DNA from: a virus
Length of the DNA: 51,393 nucleotides
Virus record (IMG/VR): IMGVR_UViG_3300028883_000060
Coordinates: 1-51,393 of that record
Direction: 5' to 3' (one strand)
The notes beneath the pieces were generated by a model. It ran no database searches, had not been told where the DNA came from, and worked only from the letters and a program-made list of their open reading frames with translations. This document shows, piece after piece, positions 26,525 through 34,908 of this stretch (the first letter of the stretch is position 1; each line of letters opens with the position of its first letter). Position numbers and translations under genes: made by a program.

Positions 26525-26944
26525 TCACTCTCGGATTGTTTTGACGCCTTTAAATAGCGGGTTTCCTGATGGGTCCGGTTCCCCCGGAGCTAACAAGATG
26601 CGTGTTTCACCACTAGGTACCTTATCTCGAAGGTGAGCCAACTTTCCTCTCCGTGTGCGCAACCACGGCATTCTCTTTTCTAAAGCTCTACCAACTTTCT
26701 TTGCATACTTCTCTAAACTCTTGCCACCTTTCTTGTCCATCGGTGTTCGAGCTAGAGGCATAAGCATCATAATATCTTGTACGAACCGGGTTTTATCTTC
26801 TTGGATCAACTTCCAGGTAGAGAGCAACCATTCCTGCCCGTACAAATAAACATGGTCTAGGATTTCATCATCCGTCCAATTATAGGCTACTCGGATATCG
26901 TGGAGGATTCTTGCTCCGGTTCCTGTTCCGTATCGGATGTTGAG
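26525..26944 (-). CDS. Tail assembly chaperone frameshift extension (gpT-like)
   Basis: The frame is open from the slippery site at 26944 to its stop at 26525. The only possible internal start is a TTG at 26845 with no good Shine-Dalgarno, so it is most likely made only as a -1 frameshift extension of the gene at 26887-27312. The fusion would be about 262 aa: 123 from the first frame and 139 from this one. It contains basic, Trp-containing helices (LYGQEWLLSTWKLIQEDKTR). In lambda-like phages the G-T fusion binds the tape measure during tail assembly. Confidence 0.75.
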   Translation of the reverse strand, partial: LNIRYGTGTGARILHDIRVAYNWTDDEILDHVYLYGQEWLLSTWKLIQEDKTRFVQDIMMLMPLARTPMDKKGGKSLEKYAKKVGRALEKRMPWLRTRRGKLAHLRDKVPSGETRILLAPGEPDPSGNPLFKGVKTIRE

Positions 26945-27312
26945 AAAAAACTGTCAAGTAGCCTCCTCAACGTAGGGTGTTGCTCGTATACTACAATCCC
27001 CGCCTGGATCAGAGTGGCAGCATCAAAATACAGCATAGCCTCTTCCTCGCTGCATCCAGTAAGGGCCGGGAACAAATCAATCAAAGCGTCCACTGACAAC
27101 TTGTCTAGGATGCCAAGCAAGAACCCCAACCCATCCAGGCCTTCAAGTTCGGCGGAACTCTGAAAAGCATTGAAAATTTCTTGCCCGTATTTTGAAGCCC
27201 ACTGCATAATCCCGTGGACCTGTCGAGCCTGTTGTACGCCGTAGCTGATAAGCTGGTATTCCTTATCGGCAATAAATACACTGGTTCCTTCTAAATAAAC
27301 TGGTTGTGTCAT
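26887..27312 (-). CDS. Tail assembly chaperone (gpG-like), 141 aa
   Basis: Gene order (tail tube, this gene, tape measure) and size identify it as the tail assembly chaperone. The product is acidic and helical (LDGLGFLLGILDKLSVDALI) with a Glu-rich C-terminus. A canonical slippery heptamer T TTT TTC lies at 26950-26944 in its frame (codons AGT TTT TTC). The -1 frame then stays open to 26525, giving the extended product. It starts at 27312 with AGGAG upstream, just past a terminator. Confidence 0.8.
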   Translation of the reverse strand: MTQPVYLEGTSVFIADKEYQLISYGVQQARQVHGIMQWASKYGQEIFNAFQSSAELEGLDGLGFLLGILDKLSVDALIDLFPALTGCSEEEAMLYFDAATLIQAGIVVYEQHPTLRRLLDSFFSTSDTEQEPEQESSTISE

Positions 27313-27330
27313 TAGTTTCTCCTAATAAAA

Positions 27331-27350
27331 AAGCCGCCCATAGGCGGCTT
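27331..27350 (-). terminator. Rho-independent terminator after the tail-tube gene
   Basis: Stem AAGCCGCC / GGCGGCTT with a 4-nt loop, followed by a T run on the minus strand. It lies between the tail-tube gene and the tail chaperone, so it should lower expression of genes after the tube protein. Confidence 0.8.
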
Positions 27351-27370
27351 AGTGGTAAATTGTTGCTAGA

Positions 27371-27799
27371 TTACGCTGGTGTTGCTGTCACCCTTGACAG
27401 GGCACCTTGCCCCTCAAAGTCAACGTCCAACGAAGCGTAATCGTCCGTGGTAATGCCGTGCTCTACGCTAGTCAAAACGGCCAAACCTTGCCAAGCATCT
27501 GTAGTATTGCGGGATACCCAGATTCGAAGCGATACAGTAGTACCGGCCACAACTTGGTCAAAAATGGTGTCGTCTGAGTCGTCGTAGTACCCAGAGGCAC
27601 TACCGCTCCAGGACATCCATGTCCTGGCCTTTGTGATCCACGCCGCAGAGAGGCTTGCAACGAAAGGTTTGTACTCAGCCGTATCAACGCTGATTGAGAT
27701 ACTAATTTCGTTCCGCTCTGGCAGAGTATTGTAAGTCACAAAAGTAGGGCTGTCGGTTGCCATCTGGATCAGGGCGTCAATTCCAACTATTGCTGCCAT
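27371..27799 (-). CDS. Major tail (tube) protein, 142 aa
   Basis: Small beta-rich protein directly before the tail chaperone pair, which is the position of the tube subunit. The opening MAAIVGIDALIQMATDSPTF and the C-terminal VTSVEHGITTDDYASLDVDF-type sheet fit tube proteins of the short-tube family. It is followed by a strong terminator, as expected for a high-copy structural gene. Confidence 0.75.
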   Translation of the reverse strand: MAAIVGIDALIQMATDSPTFVTYNTLPERNEISISISVDTAEYKPFVASLSAAWITKARTWMSWSGSASGYYDDSDDTIFDQVVAGTTVSLRIWVSRNTTDAWQGLAVLTSVEHGITTDDYASLDVDFEGQGALSRVTATPA

Positions 27800-27941
27800 T
27801 ATCTTTTCTCCTCAATTAAAAAATTTTATCGTGTCATAGCCACTCTCCTCAGCGCATGAGTGTTCTCGGGGATTTTTGTGTAGTGTGTATCTGCTCTTCT
27901 AACAATACGCCTTCTCGTTTTTGCGTATCGTCTCGTCGGTT

Positions 27942-27951
27942 TCTACAATCG
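27942..27951 (-). promoter_or_regulatory. Partial late-motif copy
   Basis: TCTACAATCG matches the 10-base right half of the late motif. It lies in the 155-nt stretch upstream of the tail-tube gene. Only half is conserved, so weight is low. Confidence 0.3.
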
Positions 27952-27954
27952 TGG

Positions 27955-28344
27955 CTATCGTTTCTTATACTGGGAGTACCTCTTTACGGTGCCTCTTTCC
28001 GCCTTAACTGGTGGTTTGGCGGGGAAAGAAGAACGAACTAAAAGCAAAGAACCAGTCTTCAAGCCACGCCACGCAAATGCAATCACTTTCTCAGCCACTT
28101 TCTCGGAGTAGTCATTACTAATGTCCAGGATTGTATCTCCTAAAGTGTTGCTGTCCGGGCGCATGTGGGCGAATTTTAGAACCAAATCAACGTGCTTGTC
28201 TTCCCACGTAGTCATTTTTGCCAGGGGGTCTTCCTTTGGTTTGGGCTGGTCCTGTTTAGCTACCTTTTTCTCTACAACAGGCTTGCGTTCTTTTTCCTCT
28301 TCCTTTTCTTTAACCTGGAAGGTGTCTGTTTTTTCATCAACCAT
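27955..28344 (-). CDS. Lysine/glutamate-rich hypothetical structural-region protein, 129 aa
   Basis: The N-terminal 50 residues are highly charged (KEKEEEKERKPVVEKKVAKQ), probably disordered. The rest is a helical domain (LVLKFAHMRPDSNTLGDTIL) with a basic tail. It sits between tail-terminator-like and tail-tube genes, so a head-tail joining or assembly role is possible. No family recognised. Confidence 0.6.
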   Translation of the reverse strand: MVDEKTDTFQVKEKEEEKERKPVVEKKVAKQDQPKPKEDPLAKMTTWEDKHVDLVLKFAHMRPDSNTLGDTILDISNDYSEKVAEKVIAFAWRGLKTGSLLLVRSSFPAKPPVKAERGTVKRYSQYKKR

Positions 28345-28356
28345 CGTTTTCTCTCC

Positions 28357-28809
28357 TTATTGAATACTTCTATCCAGCACTTCTACGAAGAACGGTAGAA
28401 AGTAAAATGTAATATCATTAAGTTTACCAATAATGGGGTCCCCGAGCTCAGTTACATATGCTAAGTCAGCGGTACCGTTTAGCCGTGGGTTTGTTTGCAG
28501 TGTTTGGGGGATGCGAGAGACCACTTCTCTAAGCGCACCTTCAATATCATCATGGTACCTAATCATGTATACCCCAGAAATAACCCAGGCCCAATGGATG
28601 TTCCCGATTGTGCGCCTTGGTTTACTTGTGCCACCACCGAAGTCTAGTACACACGCATCTGTAGCCGTTTCGTCTGCACGGATGCCTTCAAAAGCAGTGT
28701 CGATGTCCCCAATCTGTAGCCGGGTAGCATCTAATCTATCAGAAAAGGCAGATAGAAATACTGTGCGAAGCGCAGACTCAATTTCCTCATAACGCAATGG
28801 ACTACTCAT
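28357..28809 (-). CDS. Tail terminator/completion-like protein, 150 aa
   Basis: The start at 28809 (MSSPLRYEEIESALRTVFLS) has GGAAAG upstream. The frame extends 15 codons further but overlaps the next gene without a signal. Size and position after a gp10-like gene and before the tube gene match tail terminators. A sheet-rich core (NIHWAWVISGVYMIRYHDDI) is compatible. Assignment by order. Confidence 0.6.
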   Translation of the reverse strand: MSSPLRYEEIESALRTVFLSAFSDRLDATRLQIGDIDTAFEGIRADETATDACVLDFGGGTSKPRRTIGNIHWAWVISGVYMIRYHDDIEGALREVVSRIPQTLQTNPRLNGTADLAYVTELGDPIIGKLNDITFYFLPFFVEVLDRSIQ

Positions 28810-29536
28810 TCTTTCCTCCAAGTAAAGACATGCCCATGTCTTCCGCAATTTCAAGCCCCAGGTCTTGGATGATCTGGGTTATCTTTTGATTGTCTTTCTT
28901 AAATACATAGTCCGGGTAGTTGAACCGACCAGACCCTTTTGGAAACAGTTTCATCCAGTTTGAAGTGGTTCTTTGTGTACCGTATCTGTACAAAGCATAT
29001 CGTAACGCATATAGCCCTCTTAGAGCTATCTCAGACGGTTTCATAGAGCTCTCTGGTTTTAACCCTACGCCACCAAACCAGCGGGACCTAGAAAATGGGG
29101 TACCATTCTGGGACACCAACTTGTCCAACACAACATTCGGTGTTCGTTTGCTTCTGCGTACCCCGGTTTCGTAATCGGTTTCGTGGTAGTATAGTTTGAT
29201 ACCTTTATCCGCCGCCCACTGTCTCAACTTCTCAATCGGAACCTTAGAGCCAGGGGGTAACCCTTCTCTGATAATTCGATTGGCACGGGTAATGTTCCCT
29301 TCTTCAATTGTCCACTCCCCTTTGTTCCACTTCGTAGAAATGTTCTGCGCCGCTCTACCAGACGCACCCACATCTTCCCTAGCTCCTGGCTGTAAAACAG
29401 CAGAGAATCGTTCCTGGAGCCGTACAACAGAATCTAGGCCACGGTCGTACAGGGAGTTTACGAATAAATCCTGTAAGTCCTGTTCTTTTAGTAGTTCTGT
29501 TATAGGGGGTGTGCTGGTAAACGTCAGCTTTATCAT
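28802..29536 (-). CDS. Head-tail connector (HK97 gp10-like region), 244 aa
   Basis: Positioned after the head-tail adaptor gene. It contains helix-rich N-terminal VNSLYDRGLDSVVRLQERFS, a Lys-rich middle and C-terminal IRRG-like DQKITQIIQDLGLEIAEDMG. These are features of gp10-like neck/completion proteins, which are usually shorter. A central RWFGGVGLKPESSMKPSEIA segment is unusual. It overlaps the terminator-like gene by 8 nt. Confidence 0.55.
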   Translation of the reverse strand: MIKLTFTSTPPITELLKEQDLQDLFVNSLYDRGLDSVVRLQERFSAVLQPGAREDVGASGRAAQNISTKWNKGEWTIEEGNITRANRIIREGLPPGSKVPIEKLRQWAADKGIKLYYHETDYETGVRRSKRTPNVVLDKLVSQNGTPFSRSRWFGGVGLKPESSMKPSEIALRGLYALRYALYRYGTQRTTSNWMKLFPKGSGRFNYPDYVFKKDNQKITQIIQDLGLEIAEDMGMSLLGGKNE

Positions 29537-29539
29537 TGA

Positions 29540-30121
29540 CTACCCTATTCTAAGTTGTCGTTTATAGATCGTAGTTCTCATAATACCCTTCAAGTGAGAA
29601 ACCAGACCCATACGATCAACCGGTGACGCTTCTCCGCCCCGAGTATGGTCTCGACCATCATCAACCATAGTAGAAAATTTTAGACTTGCATCCGCACCAC
29701 CACGAGCATCGTAGTTATTGATCGCTACGATCATGGTCGCAGCCGCTAGTCTAATGTCTTCTGGGACGGTCCCTTCTCCAGCCGTGTAGGTGATCTCTAC
29801 GTTTCTGATACCACGAGTGAAAGTTAGTCCATTTTTTAGTTCAATGAAGTATTCACCAACGTACAGGTTATCTGCGTCCACCGCAGCACCGTCTATAGTT
29901 ACAGATGACACGGCAATGATGGGGCTGTGTCTTGTGCGTAAAAGAGCAGTACCATCCCCAGATTTACAGTCGGTATACTCTGCGCTGGTATTACCTAGAT
30001 CGCTAAATCCCGTAAAACTGCGGATAAGGCCCTCCACCATATCGCTCCAGCTATCTGGGATAGTCGTAGGCATTGTCTGGATGTCTCTTACATCTTGTTC
30101 CGTGCATAAGGTCCACGCCAT
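29540..30121 (-). CDS. Head-tail connector / adaptor protein (gp6-like), 193 aa
   Basis: Follows the major capsid gene, with a CTEQDVRDIQTMPTTIPD N-terminus and a helix set typical of phage gp6-like connectors (EDIRLAAATMIVAINNYDAR). A beta hairpin follows (VEITYTAGEGTVP). A copy of the late motif is 21 nt upstream of its start, giving separate control from the capsid gene. Confidence 0.65.
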   Translation of the reverse strand: MAWTLCTEQDVRDIQTMPTTIPDSWSDMVEGLIRSFTGFSDLGNTSAEYTDCKSGDGTALLRTRHSPIIAVSSVTIDGAAVDADNLYVGEYFIELKNGLTFTRGIRNVEITYTAGEGTVPEDIRLAAATMIVAINNYDARGGADASLKFSTMVDDGRDHTRGGEASPVDRMGLVSHLKGIMRTTIYKRQLRIG

Positions 30122-30142
30122 TTCTTTACTCCTATTTAAGGT

Positions 30143-30160
30143 CTACATTGTCTACAATCG
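30143..30160 (-). promoter_or_regulatory. Late-gene motif
   Basis: CTACATTGTCTACAATCG on the plus strand, identical over 18 bases to the copy at 34909-34926. It lies between the MCP terminator and the connector start at 30121. Contains the dyad ATTGT-CT-ACAAT. Confidence 0.65.
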
Positions 30161-30181
30161 TGTCTCAGTTGATACTATAAA

Positions 30182-30216
30182 ACAAAAAAAGGATAGACGC
30201 CGAAGCATCTATCCTT
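30182..30216 (-). terminator. Strong terminator after the major capsid gene
   Basis: 9-bp stem AAGGATAGA / TCTATCCTT around a TTCG-containing loop, followed on the minus strand by a run of T. It lies just past the capsid gene's 3' end. Confidence 0.85.
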
Positions 30217-30242
30217 AGTGTGGGCTGATCTGCTACGCAGGA

Positions 30243-31553
30243 TTACGCCAGCTTAACGTTACGGGTAACACTGATTAGCTCAGGGAAAACAACCCGTGGA
30301 GCAACGTAGGTCTTGATGAAGTAATCATAGGCGTCCTTTGTACGAGCAAGCTCAACAAAGTTAAACATTTCCATGTCTTCGCCCATGTCATCGTACAGCG
30401 CTCGGATACCAAGACCACGTTCGGGGTTCAGGTTCAAAGCCACGATGATCTGTTCACCAGTTTCCAAAGGAGTAACCTGGGTTACAGGTGTCTGGTCTCC
30501 AAGGTCTACGTAGGTTGCTACAGTACCGTTCACGTCGCCGTTGGCGTCATAGGTCTTGGCCGCAATGATATCGACCAACTGGAAGTCGCCAGTACCACCC
30601 TTTTGGCGGAAGATCATGTACGCATAAGCGTTAGCATCCGCAGTCCAGGCAACAGTAACTTTCTGGTTCAAAGTAACGGTAACGTCTGAGCCAATTTTCG
30701 CACCAGCAACCTGCTCACCTTCCATGGTCACAGAGGCGATACGCCAGTTATAGTCATCCGCCGCAAACGAACCACCGGAAGCGGGGGTACCGCTTGTGGT
30801 GCTCGGGCTGGTTGATGTAGACTGTGGTACGGTGTAGTAGCTTTCATAGATCGGTGTTTCGCCATACGCACGCATTACCAAACGACCATCCAGCAACTCA
30901 GCACTTTGCAGCGGCATAGAAACCTTGGTCTGTAGACCATCGACAACCTGCTTCATCTGTTGACCCATCATGAAGATACGAGGGTCGTTCTTAACACCAC
31001 GATAGCGGGTGATGTCGTAGAGCATGTTGTCCAAAGCGGTCAAAGTAACCTTAGCGCCAGCGTGATCGTGGACATTGGCAGGAGCCTCAGAGTATACAAT
31101 CGGCAGGATACCGGACGCCTGATAAGCGTCGCCGGTCCAGTCGTAGTCATCCGCAACACCGTACAGCAGCATCCATTCCATCGCATCTGCCATACCTTCG
31201 AGGCTATTCATGATTTCCTTTTCCAGGGCGTTGATGAACTTGGCGGTAACTCGCTGTGCAAAGCCGGTTACGCTACCCCAAATACGGATAATCTTCAACT
31301 GAACAGTCTTGCGGGTGTAGGTGCCCTTCTGGTTGGTGCCGTCTGCGGCTTCACCCTCAAACCAACCACTAGGGTGGGAGGTCTGAACGGTATATTCGTG
31401 TGTCTTGCCTTCGGCAGGATCAACACTGACCAACTCAAACAGAGGAGCAAGGTTCAGCAACTCATCCTTCAGAACCGGGTCAAGGTTTTCGGGAATAAGC
31501 GCTACGGCATCTGTAGATGACAGAGCCTTGTTAATCTCAGTTTTGTGTGCCAT
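30243..31553 (-). CDS. Major capsid protein with Ig/fn3-like insertion, 436 aa
   Basis: Gene order (protease/scaffold, this gene, connector) and its terminator identify the major capsid protein. N-terminal residues 1-230 contain coat-type segments (PAEGKTHEYTVQTSHPSGWF, FMMGQQMKQVVDGLQTKVSM). Residues about 230-350 form a Ser/Thr-rich linker and a fibronectin-III-like domain (DVTVTLNQKVTVAWTADANA), probably a surface-exposed insertion. The C-terminal part returns to coat fold (LNLNPERGLGIRALYDDMGE). Confidence 0.8.
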   Translation of the reverse strand: MAHKTEINKALSSTDAVALIPENLDPVLKDELLNLAPLFELVSVDPAEGKTHEYTVQTSHPSGWFEGEAADGTNQKGTYTRKTVQLKIIRIWGSVTGFAQRVTAKFINALEKEIMNSLEGMADAMEWMLLYGVADDYDWTGDAYQASGILPIVYSEAPANVHDHAGAKVTLTALDNMLYDITRYRGVKNDPRIFMMGQQMKQVVDGLQTKVSMPLQSAELLDGRLVMRAYGETPIYESYYTVPQSTSTSPSTTSGTPASGGSFAADDYNWRIASVTMEGEQVAGAKIGSDVTVTLNQKVTVAWTADANAYAYMIFRQKGGTGDFQLVDIIAAKTYDANGDVNGTVATYVDLGDQTPVTQVTPLETGEQIIVALNLNPERGLGIRALYDDMGEDMEMFNFVELARTKDAYDYFIKTYVAPRVVFPELISVTRNVKLA

Positions 31554-31573
31554 GTTTCGTTTCTCCTAAGAAA

Positions 31574-32137
31574 TTATTTTGTAAACATCCGGTGCAGGGT
31601 CTCATGCAGAGACTTGCGGACTTCTGTTTCTTCCTCGTCCTGGCTTTCGTCATCATCGACCGGGATAATGCTCTTGTGTGCATTTTCGGGGATTTCCGCC
31701 GCATCGTCATCCGCTTCATTTTCGATATCACTGTCACTACCATCAAGGTCTTCTGTTTCAGTCTCGATATCGCTCTGTGAAGGGAGCAACGCTTTAGCTA
31801 GATCACCAACCAAACTGGTAAGAGCATCCACACGTTCCGACAACTCGCCAATACTACGTGAAATATCATCCGCTTCATCAGCATCGGTGATTTCGTCTTC
31901 TTCAATCGTAGAACTTTCGTCTTCTACTTCTTCCGTATCCGATTCGTCCTGAAGGTCTTCGTCGGTTTCTTCTTCTGCTTCTGCTTCAGCGTCAATCTCT
32001 TTTGAGACTTCTTCATCGGCAACAGGTTCTTCGGGAGCTTCATCGGTTTCAGCTTCTTCGGTAGAAGTATCTTCCTCTTCTAGCTCGGCGTCTTCCACTT
32101 CGGCTTCCAGGTCTTTTGTTTTCATTTCTTCAGACAT
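31574..32137 (-). CDS. Probable nested scaffolding protein, internal start, 187 aa
   Basis: The in-frame ATG at residue 188 of the protease gene (MSEEMKTKDLEAEVEDAELE) is preceded by GAGGAG at 32149-32144, spaced 6 nt. The protein from it is the acidic coiled-coil scaffold without the protease. This mirrors lambda C/Nu3. Function is known for the family; the internal start is inferred from sequence. Confidence 0.55.
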   Translation of the reverse strand: MSEEMKTKDLEAEVEDAELEEEDTSTEEAETDEAPEEPVADEEVSKEIDAEAEAEEETDEDLQDESDTEEVEDESSTIEEDEITDADEADDISRSIGELSERVDALTSLVGDLAKALLPSQSDIETETEDLDGSDSDIENEADDDAAEIPENAHKSIIPVDDDESQDEEETEVRKSLHETLHRMFTK

Positions 32138-32698
32138 TGTAGTCTCCTCGTTTAAAATAGTTTGCATACTTTTTCCAACAGAAAGAAACCCGAAGCGGTC
32201 AATTAAAAGACGCAATGAGCCCGTAATAGCGTCTTTCTGTAGAGCCGCATCATAGTTTCCGGGGTGGTCTACCAAAGAGATTTCTCCCAACAGGTAATCA
32301 TTAATCAGCATTCCACCATCGTCAAGGAACTCAATAGAGTCAATATCTATCATAGCGCCTATAGATAGGGCTGATAAAAGTCCACTCTCGACCTGTTGGA
32401 TTGCTTTTGGTTCAATGACTTCTAGCTTTACTTGGTTCCATTCCAGCCCGTCTTCTTCACCGATACCCAAAACCTTACCAACAGGGTCCGGCTGGTGCAT
32501 TCGTCTAATGTTCCCCCATTGTCGATATGCTCTAATTGCCCGTTCGGTTGCTCCACGAGTAATGATATCCCCGTGCATGTCTTTTTGGTCAGAAGTAAAG
32601 AAACCGGTAACAACCAGGGTACCTTTTTCTGTCCGTGACAATGCTTCTTTCTGAATAGGAACCCCCATCACCTTTGTAATCGTTAGTTTGTCTGTCAT
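31574..32698 (-). CDS. Prohead protease fused to acidic scaffold, 374 aa
   Basis: Residues 25-150 are an HK97-type (S78-like) prohead protease: FFTSDQKDMHGDIITRGA, catalytic H68 in RRMHQPD, S112 in ALSIGAM and the EISLVDHPGN end motif. Residues about 188-374 are extremely acidic with coiled coil (GELSERVDALTSLVGDLAKA), as in scaffolding domains. An in-frame ATG at 32137 with its own GAGGAG site suggests separate production of the scaffold. Upstream of the capsid gene, as expected. Confidence 0.85.
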   Translation of the reverse strand: MTDKLTITKVMGVPIQKEALSRTEKGTLVVTGFFTSDQKDMHGDIITRGATERAIRAYRQWGNIRRMHQPDPVGKVLGIGEEDGLEWNQVKLEVIEPKAIQQVESGLLSALSIGAMIDIDSIEFLDDGGMLINDYLLGEISLVDHPGNYDAALQKDAITGSLRLLIDRFGFLSVGKSMQTILNEETTMSEEMKTKDLEAEVEDAELEEEDTSTEEAETDEAPEEPVADEEVSKEIDAEAEAEEETDEDLQDESDTEEVEDESSTIEEDEITDADEADDISRSIGELSERVDALTSLVGDLAKALLPSQSDIETETEDLDGSDSDIENEADDDAAEIPENAHKSIIPVDDDESQDEEETEVRKSLHETLHRMFTK

Positions 32699-32961
32699 TA
32701 TTTGTTTTCCTCAGCAGCTTTTCTGATAAGGTTTCCTCTGGCCTTTCCCATAACCCGGTTAAATGTACTTGGTTTAACTTCCAAGATAGCTTCGCACGAT
32801 ATACCCTTTACGTTGCCAGGAAACTCAATCATGTTAGACCATGTAGGTTTCCAGCGCTCGTACAAAACATCACACACATCTTCTGGGATATATCCATCTA
32901 TAATCGTTTCAGATGGAACAGCAGGAGTATGTACATCAGTAATAGTGTATAGCTTATTCAT
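32698..32961 (-). CDS. Hypothetical protein, 87 aa
   Basis: Begins MNKLYTITDVHTPAVPSETI and ends with a basic helix (RGNLIRKAAEENK). The stop base overlaps the protease start (1 nt) and its own start overlaps the previous gene by 8 nt, giving coupled translation between portal-proximal genes. Unrecognised. Confidence 0.55.
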   Translation of the reverse strand: MNKLYTITDVHTPAVPSETIIDGYIPEDVCDVLYERWKPTWSNMIEFPGNVKGISCEAILEVKPSTFNRVMGKARGNLIRKAAEENK

Positions 32962-33274
32962 TCTCTATATCTCCAATTGTAGCTTCTTCTTCTTGTCTCA
33001 ATCTGGCTATTTCTGCCCGTATCTCGGTACTAACCCCACGTACCGCAGCCGATGACATAGCACTAGACAAGGCGTCTATCAGTTGGTTAATCGCCCGCAA
33101 TACTGGATCAGACGGGTACCATACTTTCTTTCTGTTACACTTAGGGCACGTAATAACTAAGTTCGCTCCCTGCGTCTTGACTTCAGCAGAACTGTCTATG
33201 ACCAACTCTTTTCCAATTAAATTTCCTAGGGTAGTCCCACACCCTATACACACCCAAACGTTATGTTTACTCAT
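32954..33274 (-). CDS. Zinc-ribbon hypothetical protein, 106 aa
   Basis: The start at 33274 (MSKHNVWVCIGCG) has GAGAAG at 6-7 nt; an ATG two codons upstream is too close to it. N-terminal CIGC and CPKC pairs about 35 residues apart form a zinc ribbon, followed by a helix (RAINQLIDALSSAMSSAAVR) and coiled coil. It overlaps the portal stop. Function unknown. Confidence 0.55.
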   Translation of the reverse strand: MSKHNVWVCIGCGTTLGNLIGKELVIDSSAEVKTQGANLVITCPKCNRKKVWYPSDPVLRAINQLIDALSSAMSSAAVRGVSTEIRAEIARLRQEEEATIGDIENE

Positions 33275-34892
33275 ATTCATCTTCTCTCAGAACTTGTATA
33301 ATCCGGGTAAAAATATCATCTATCTCTTGCTTGGTATTTGCCCGGTCTAGTTGTTTTTGGATTTCTTTGGCAGACAATTCATCAAACATGTCTGGTACAA
33401 AGTCTCTTGATCCAGGATTGCCAAACCTGTTCTTAGCAAAACGTTTCCAGGTATGCGCTTCACTAATCAAGGCATCTGTACGGGTTCTTCTATCGTGATT
33501 ATCCCCCCGTTCGGGAGCAGGCGAGTCTTCAGTAGGATCACCATCGTCCGGTTCTTCTTCCCGTCCTTCAGGCGGGGAACCTTGTGGCTCAACAGGATCA
33601 TAGTCAATTTCACTACTTCTTTCCTTCAACTGGTCAAGGAACATATCACCAGTTTCGTCTTTACGTGGTGGTTTGGAAATCGTAGCACGGATTTCATTAG
33701 GCGTAACAGAGTTAGCCTGATAGTACCGCATATTCAAAGTGGCCCGTTCCAAAGCAGTCAGGAAGTCTGGGGAGTTAAAAGCAAAACGGTAATCCCGATA
33801 TCCGAACTCACGAACATTGACCTGCCAATATAGTCCTTCTTCCATTATACGGAACAGGGGCTCCATAACGGACTCGTGAAACTCTCTTCGAGCTTCAGCC
33901 ATACCAGAAGCGGTCATATCTTCCACCAAACCAACTTTCGGTCCGCTTACTCCAGTAACCGCAAATTCCTCTTCACGAGTAGAACGCCTGCTTTCGTTAT
34001 ACGGTAGGTCTGTTGGAAGGTCCCCAATCTTGTGTACTTTGAAGTCTCCCTGCACAACAATAGGGGAGCGACCGGCATTCGATGGGCCTCTCCATCTGGT
34101 TGTGACTTCTTCCACAAAATCCTGAAAACTCTCCGGGGAAATCTCAGCAGGCAATTGGTAAATTAACTCGGGTCGAGTGTTATTCTGTAGGTAAGAACGG
34201 GCAAGAAGTTGTAAGTAGATATCAATCGGGAAGGTAAAGTCTGCCAACGCAACTAGGTCTGACGATCCCATAGGGGAGCCTGCGAAGTCCGGGTTTATAA
34301 TGTAAACAACGTCTTTAGCGTTTTCGTATTCTACCGGACTACCTTTACCGTTAACCGGATAGGCTCGGAATGCTGGACTTTGGAAGTTGCCAAACTGATC
34401 CACATTAGGAACCATAAAGCCTGGGATATGATCCATACTAACGGCTTCACCTTTGGTATTTCTGACAATATGAAACGCTACCTGCCCAAATAACTTCAGG
34501 TACATCGCCCCGGCAACGATCTTATAACCCATGTTGTAGTAATCGTTGATGTTGTTCCAGGTGCCAGCGGGCTCGGCATAGAACCGATATAACTTCTTAC
34601 GATGTAGTTCTTTTTCTCTCCCGGAGTAGTTCTTGTCCGGTACGATGTCCCACCACGCACCTACAGCAGAACGCCCAATCAACGCAATAGCCGCTCTCAA
34701 ATATCCATGCGTATCTATCAAGGTGTACAAGTCCTGCAATGCAAGCAGCCTTGTCCTGGTCTCTCCATACGATGATATTTTAGCGGTATCCGTTGCAGGG
34801 GTTTTTCGTAAAACGCCTTTTGACGTCTTAGCAAATCCTATTTTCCCCGTGGTTACCGTTGGGGTTTGTGATGAAATAATTTGTAGACTCAT
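33267..34892 (-). CDS. Portal protein, 541 aa
   Basis: First gene of the late strand. N-terminal clip and stem regions are typical of siphophage portals (RNTKGEAVSMDHIPGFMVPN, LARSYLQNNTRPELIYQLPA), with a central FAVTGVSGPKVGLVEDMTAS segment. The C-terminus is acidic with an intervening Pro/Glu/Asp linker and a short helical tail. It forms the dodecameric DNA gate at the capsid vertex with the terminase at 38798. A copy of the late motif lies 16 nt upstream. Confidence 0.85.
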   Translation of the reverse strand: MSLQIISSQTPTVTTGKIGFAKTSKGVLRKTPATDTAKISSYGETRTRLLALQDLYTLIDTHGYLRAAIALIGRSAVGAWWDIVPDKNYSGREKELHRKKLYRFYAEPAGTWNNINDYYNMGYKIVAGAMYLKLFGQVAFHIVRNTKGEAVSMDHIPGFMVPNVDQFGNFQSPAFRAYPVNGKGSPVEYENAKDVVYIINPDFAGSPMGSSDLVALADFTFPIDIYLQLLARSYLQNNTRPELIYQLPAEISPESFQDFVEEVTTRWRGPSNAGRSPIVVQGDFKVHKIGDLPTDLPYNESRRSTREEEFAVTGVSGPKVGLVEDMTASGMAEARREFHESVMEPLFRIMEEGLYWQVNVREFGYRDYRFAFNSPDFLTALERATLNMRYYQANSVTPNEIRATISKPPRKDETGDMFLDQLKERSSEIDYDPVEPQGSPPEGREEEPDDGDPTEDSPAPERGDNHDRRTRTDALISEAHTWKRFAKNRFGNPGSRDFVPDMFDELSAKEIQKQLDRANTKQEIDDIFTRIIQVLREDEYE

Positions 34893-34908
34893 ATCTCTCC
34901 TTCACACA

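Noticed and set aside
22117-26849. Open frames on the strand opposite the tape-measure and neighbouring genes
   Set aside because: They are the reverse frame of long Ala/Lys-rich minus-strand genes and lack start signals.
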